Shown: piece by piece, positions 62,884-64,000 of the stretch
How positions within the stretch are numbered: the stretch's first letter is position 1
How the letters are laid out: each line of letters starts with the position of its first letter
Source of the DNA: Mrakia gelida
Lineage: Eukaryota; Basidiomycota; Tremellomycetes; Cystofilobasidiales; Mrakiaceae
Reading direction: 5' to 3'
Assembly (NCBI GenBank): GCA_024345305.1
Contig: BRON01000007.1
Span: 558,001-622,000, forward strand
DNA: 64,000 bases
Position numbers and translations under genes: made by a program
Notes under the pieces: model-generated
Database searches by the model: none
Seen by the model: the letters and a program-made list of their open reading frames with translations, nothing else
Told to the model about the DNA's origin: nothing

Positions 62884-64000
62884 ATGTCGAATCCATCCAC
62901 AAGCCAAAACAACGCTGCAGCATCATCGAATCGTGAGTTATCATCCCCATTACAACCTCGCCTCTTCATGTTGAGATCCCTCGACAGTGCAAGGAGGAAA
63001 GGGAAGGACGAAGGAGATCGAGAAAGGCCTCGCAGTTTCCTGACTTTTTGAGCTTTGGTCTACTTTGATTGGGATTCCAGACCTTCGACCCAAACAGACC
63101 TATGTTCAGTTGATCAGAACGGCTATCATGGACGTCAGTCCTTTCTCGTGGTCTTATTCCAGCTTCTAGGGCCCAAAAACTGACCGAGCAATCTTCTTTC
63201 TCTCGACAGTCTCCGAGACAAGCTCTCACCCTCCAAGAGGTCCGTCCCTCCTCCCCTCGCAAGCCCTGTCCGGCTCTCGCCGCGATTGCTTAATTTTCAA
63301 GCATCTCCTTCTGACCAAGCTGACGCCCCCTTCCTTCGATATTTGTTGTTGTCATTGCTTGTTACGCAGATCTACGACTCCATCGAGAGTAAACATCCGT
63401 TCTTTACCACGGCAAAGACAGGTTGGAAGGTGCGTCTCGCTTTTTCGCTTTCAACAGAACGCTACTCTTGTTATTCGTCCTTCCCATCCTTGAGTTCGAA
63501 ATTGATGCTGACCCGGGTTTCACTTGCTCATTCTCATTAGAACACTACTCGACACTGCCTGTCTCTCAACCCATGTTTCGTCAACGCTGCTCGACCGTTC
63601 CCTCTGCCAGGGAAGGGAGGTGAGTCCGCCTCGGCTTTCCCTCGTCGGAAGACGCGAGATTTTGGTGGGTGAAGGGTTCCCAAACTGAGCTGACATCTCT
63701 TCCGTCGCTCTCGCATCTACCTTGCTTCTATCCCCTACAGGTTACTGGACCGTAGACCTTACTGTTCGTGCCTCAGTTTCCCTTTCGTTTCGCCTTGTTT
63801 GGTTCCCGCCTCCCATCGCCCTTTTCTTGTTTTCTTTTCTCGTTCCCTTCGAACCGCTTGCTGATCGCGTCTCCTCTCACTCTCATCTCCTACAGCAACC
63901 CGAATCCTTCACTCGAAAACGCGCCAAAGCTCTCAAAGCTTCCAAAGACGGTAACGACAACGACTCTCCCTCTCCCGTTCGCGCGACGTCGTCTGCACCT
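62884..64000 (+). CDS. Forkhead transcription factor, N-terminal part
   Basis: Cut by the window end. After MSNPSTSQNNAASSN a clear forkhead domain follows: RPKQTYVQLIRTAIMD, SPRQALTLQEIYDSIESKHP, FFTTAKTGWK, NTTRHCLSLNPCFVNAARPF, PLPGKGGYWTVDLTQ. The recognition-helix Asn, Arg and His are kept. A basic wing-2 follows (ESFTRKRAKALKASKDG). Exon borders fall after LTLQE, GWK and KGKGG-type positions. It is probably a nuclear regulator like fungal Fkh/Hcm1-type factors; the exact class cannot be told without the C-terminus. Confidence 0.9.

Overview
The window is nuclear DNA of a basidiomycete yeast, most likely a red yeast of the Rhodotorula/Sporidiobolales type (Microbotryomycetes). This is inferred from style and gene content: GC-rich, pyrimidine-biased DNA; genes packed on both strands; and very many short introns starting GTGAGT, GTGAGC, GTGCGT or GTTCGT, with a CTGAC-like branch point shortly before CAG. 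CDS coordinates below span the first to the last coding base, introns included. Exons were joined by eye from donor, acceptor, phase and protein continuity.

Layout. 1-27 kb: end of the splicing factor CWC2 (+); secreted class-3 lipase (-); an unresolved minus-strand gene; a divergent mitochondrial-carrier-like gene (+); F-box gene 1 (-); a many-exon kinesin (-); F-box gene 2 (-); a MATH-BTB gene (+); a small mitochondrial-type membrane protein (+); SRP receptor alpha (+); the diphthamide J-protein DPH4 (-), head to head with F-box gene 3 (+). 28-48 kb: a very long SH3-TBC protein (+); carnitine acyltransferase (-); F-box gene 4 (-); a small uncertain gene (+); the DEAH helicase PRP22 (-). 48-64 kb: CCT3 (+), sharing a promoter region with PRP22; complex I 49-kDa subunit (+); a seven-helix receptor-like protein (+); an Mso1-like exocytosis protein (+); a PCI/SAC3-like protein (-); two neighbouring forkhead genes (+), the second cut by the window end.

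How the genes relate. Most are unrelated housekeeping genes: splicing (CWC2, PRP22), translation and protein targeting (DPH4, SRP receptor), folding (CCT3), respiration and acyl transport (49-kDa subunit, carnitine acyltransferase, carrier) and trafficking (TBC, Mso1-like, kinesin). One theme is ubiquitin-ligase substrate adaptors: four F-box-like genes and one MATH-BTB gene lie within about 34 kb. The most unusual observations are a divergent mini-forkhead gene beside a canonical paralogue with three shared intron positions, an internal duplication in the kinesin tail, a TBC domain lacking both catalytic fingers, a BTB domain split by an acidic insertion, a presequence made of four 24-nt repeats, and competing acceptors at the last receptor intron. 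No tRNA, rRNA, transposon or CRISPR array was recognised.
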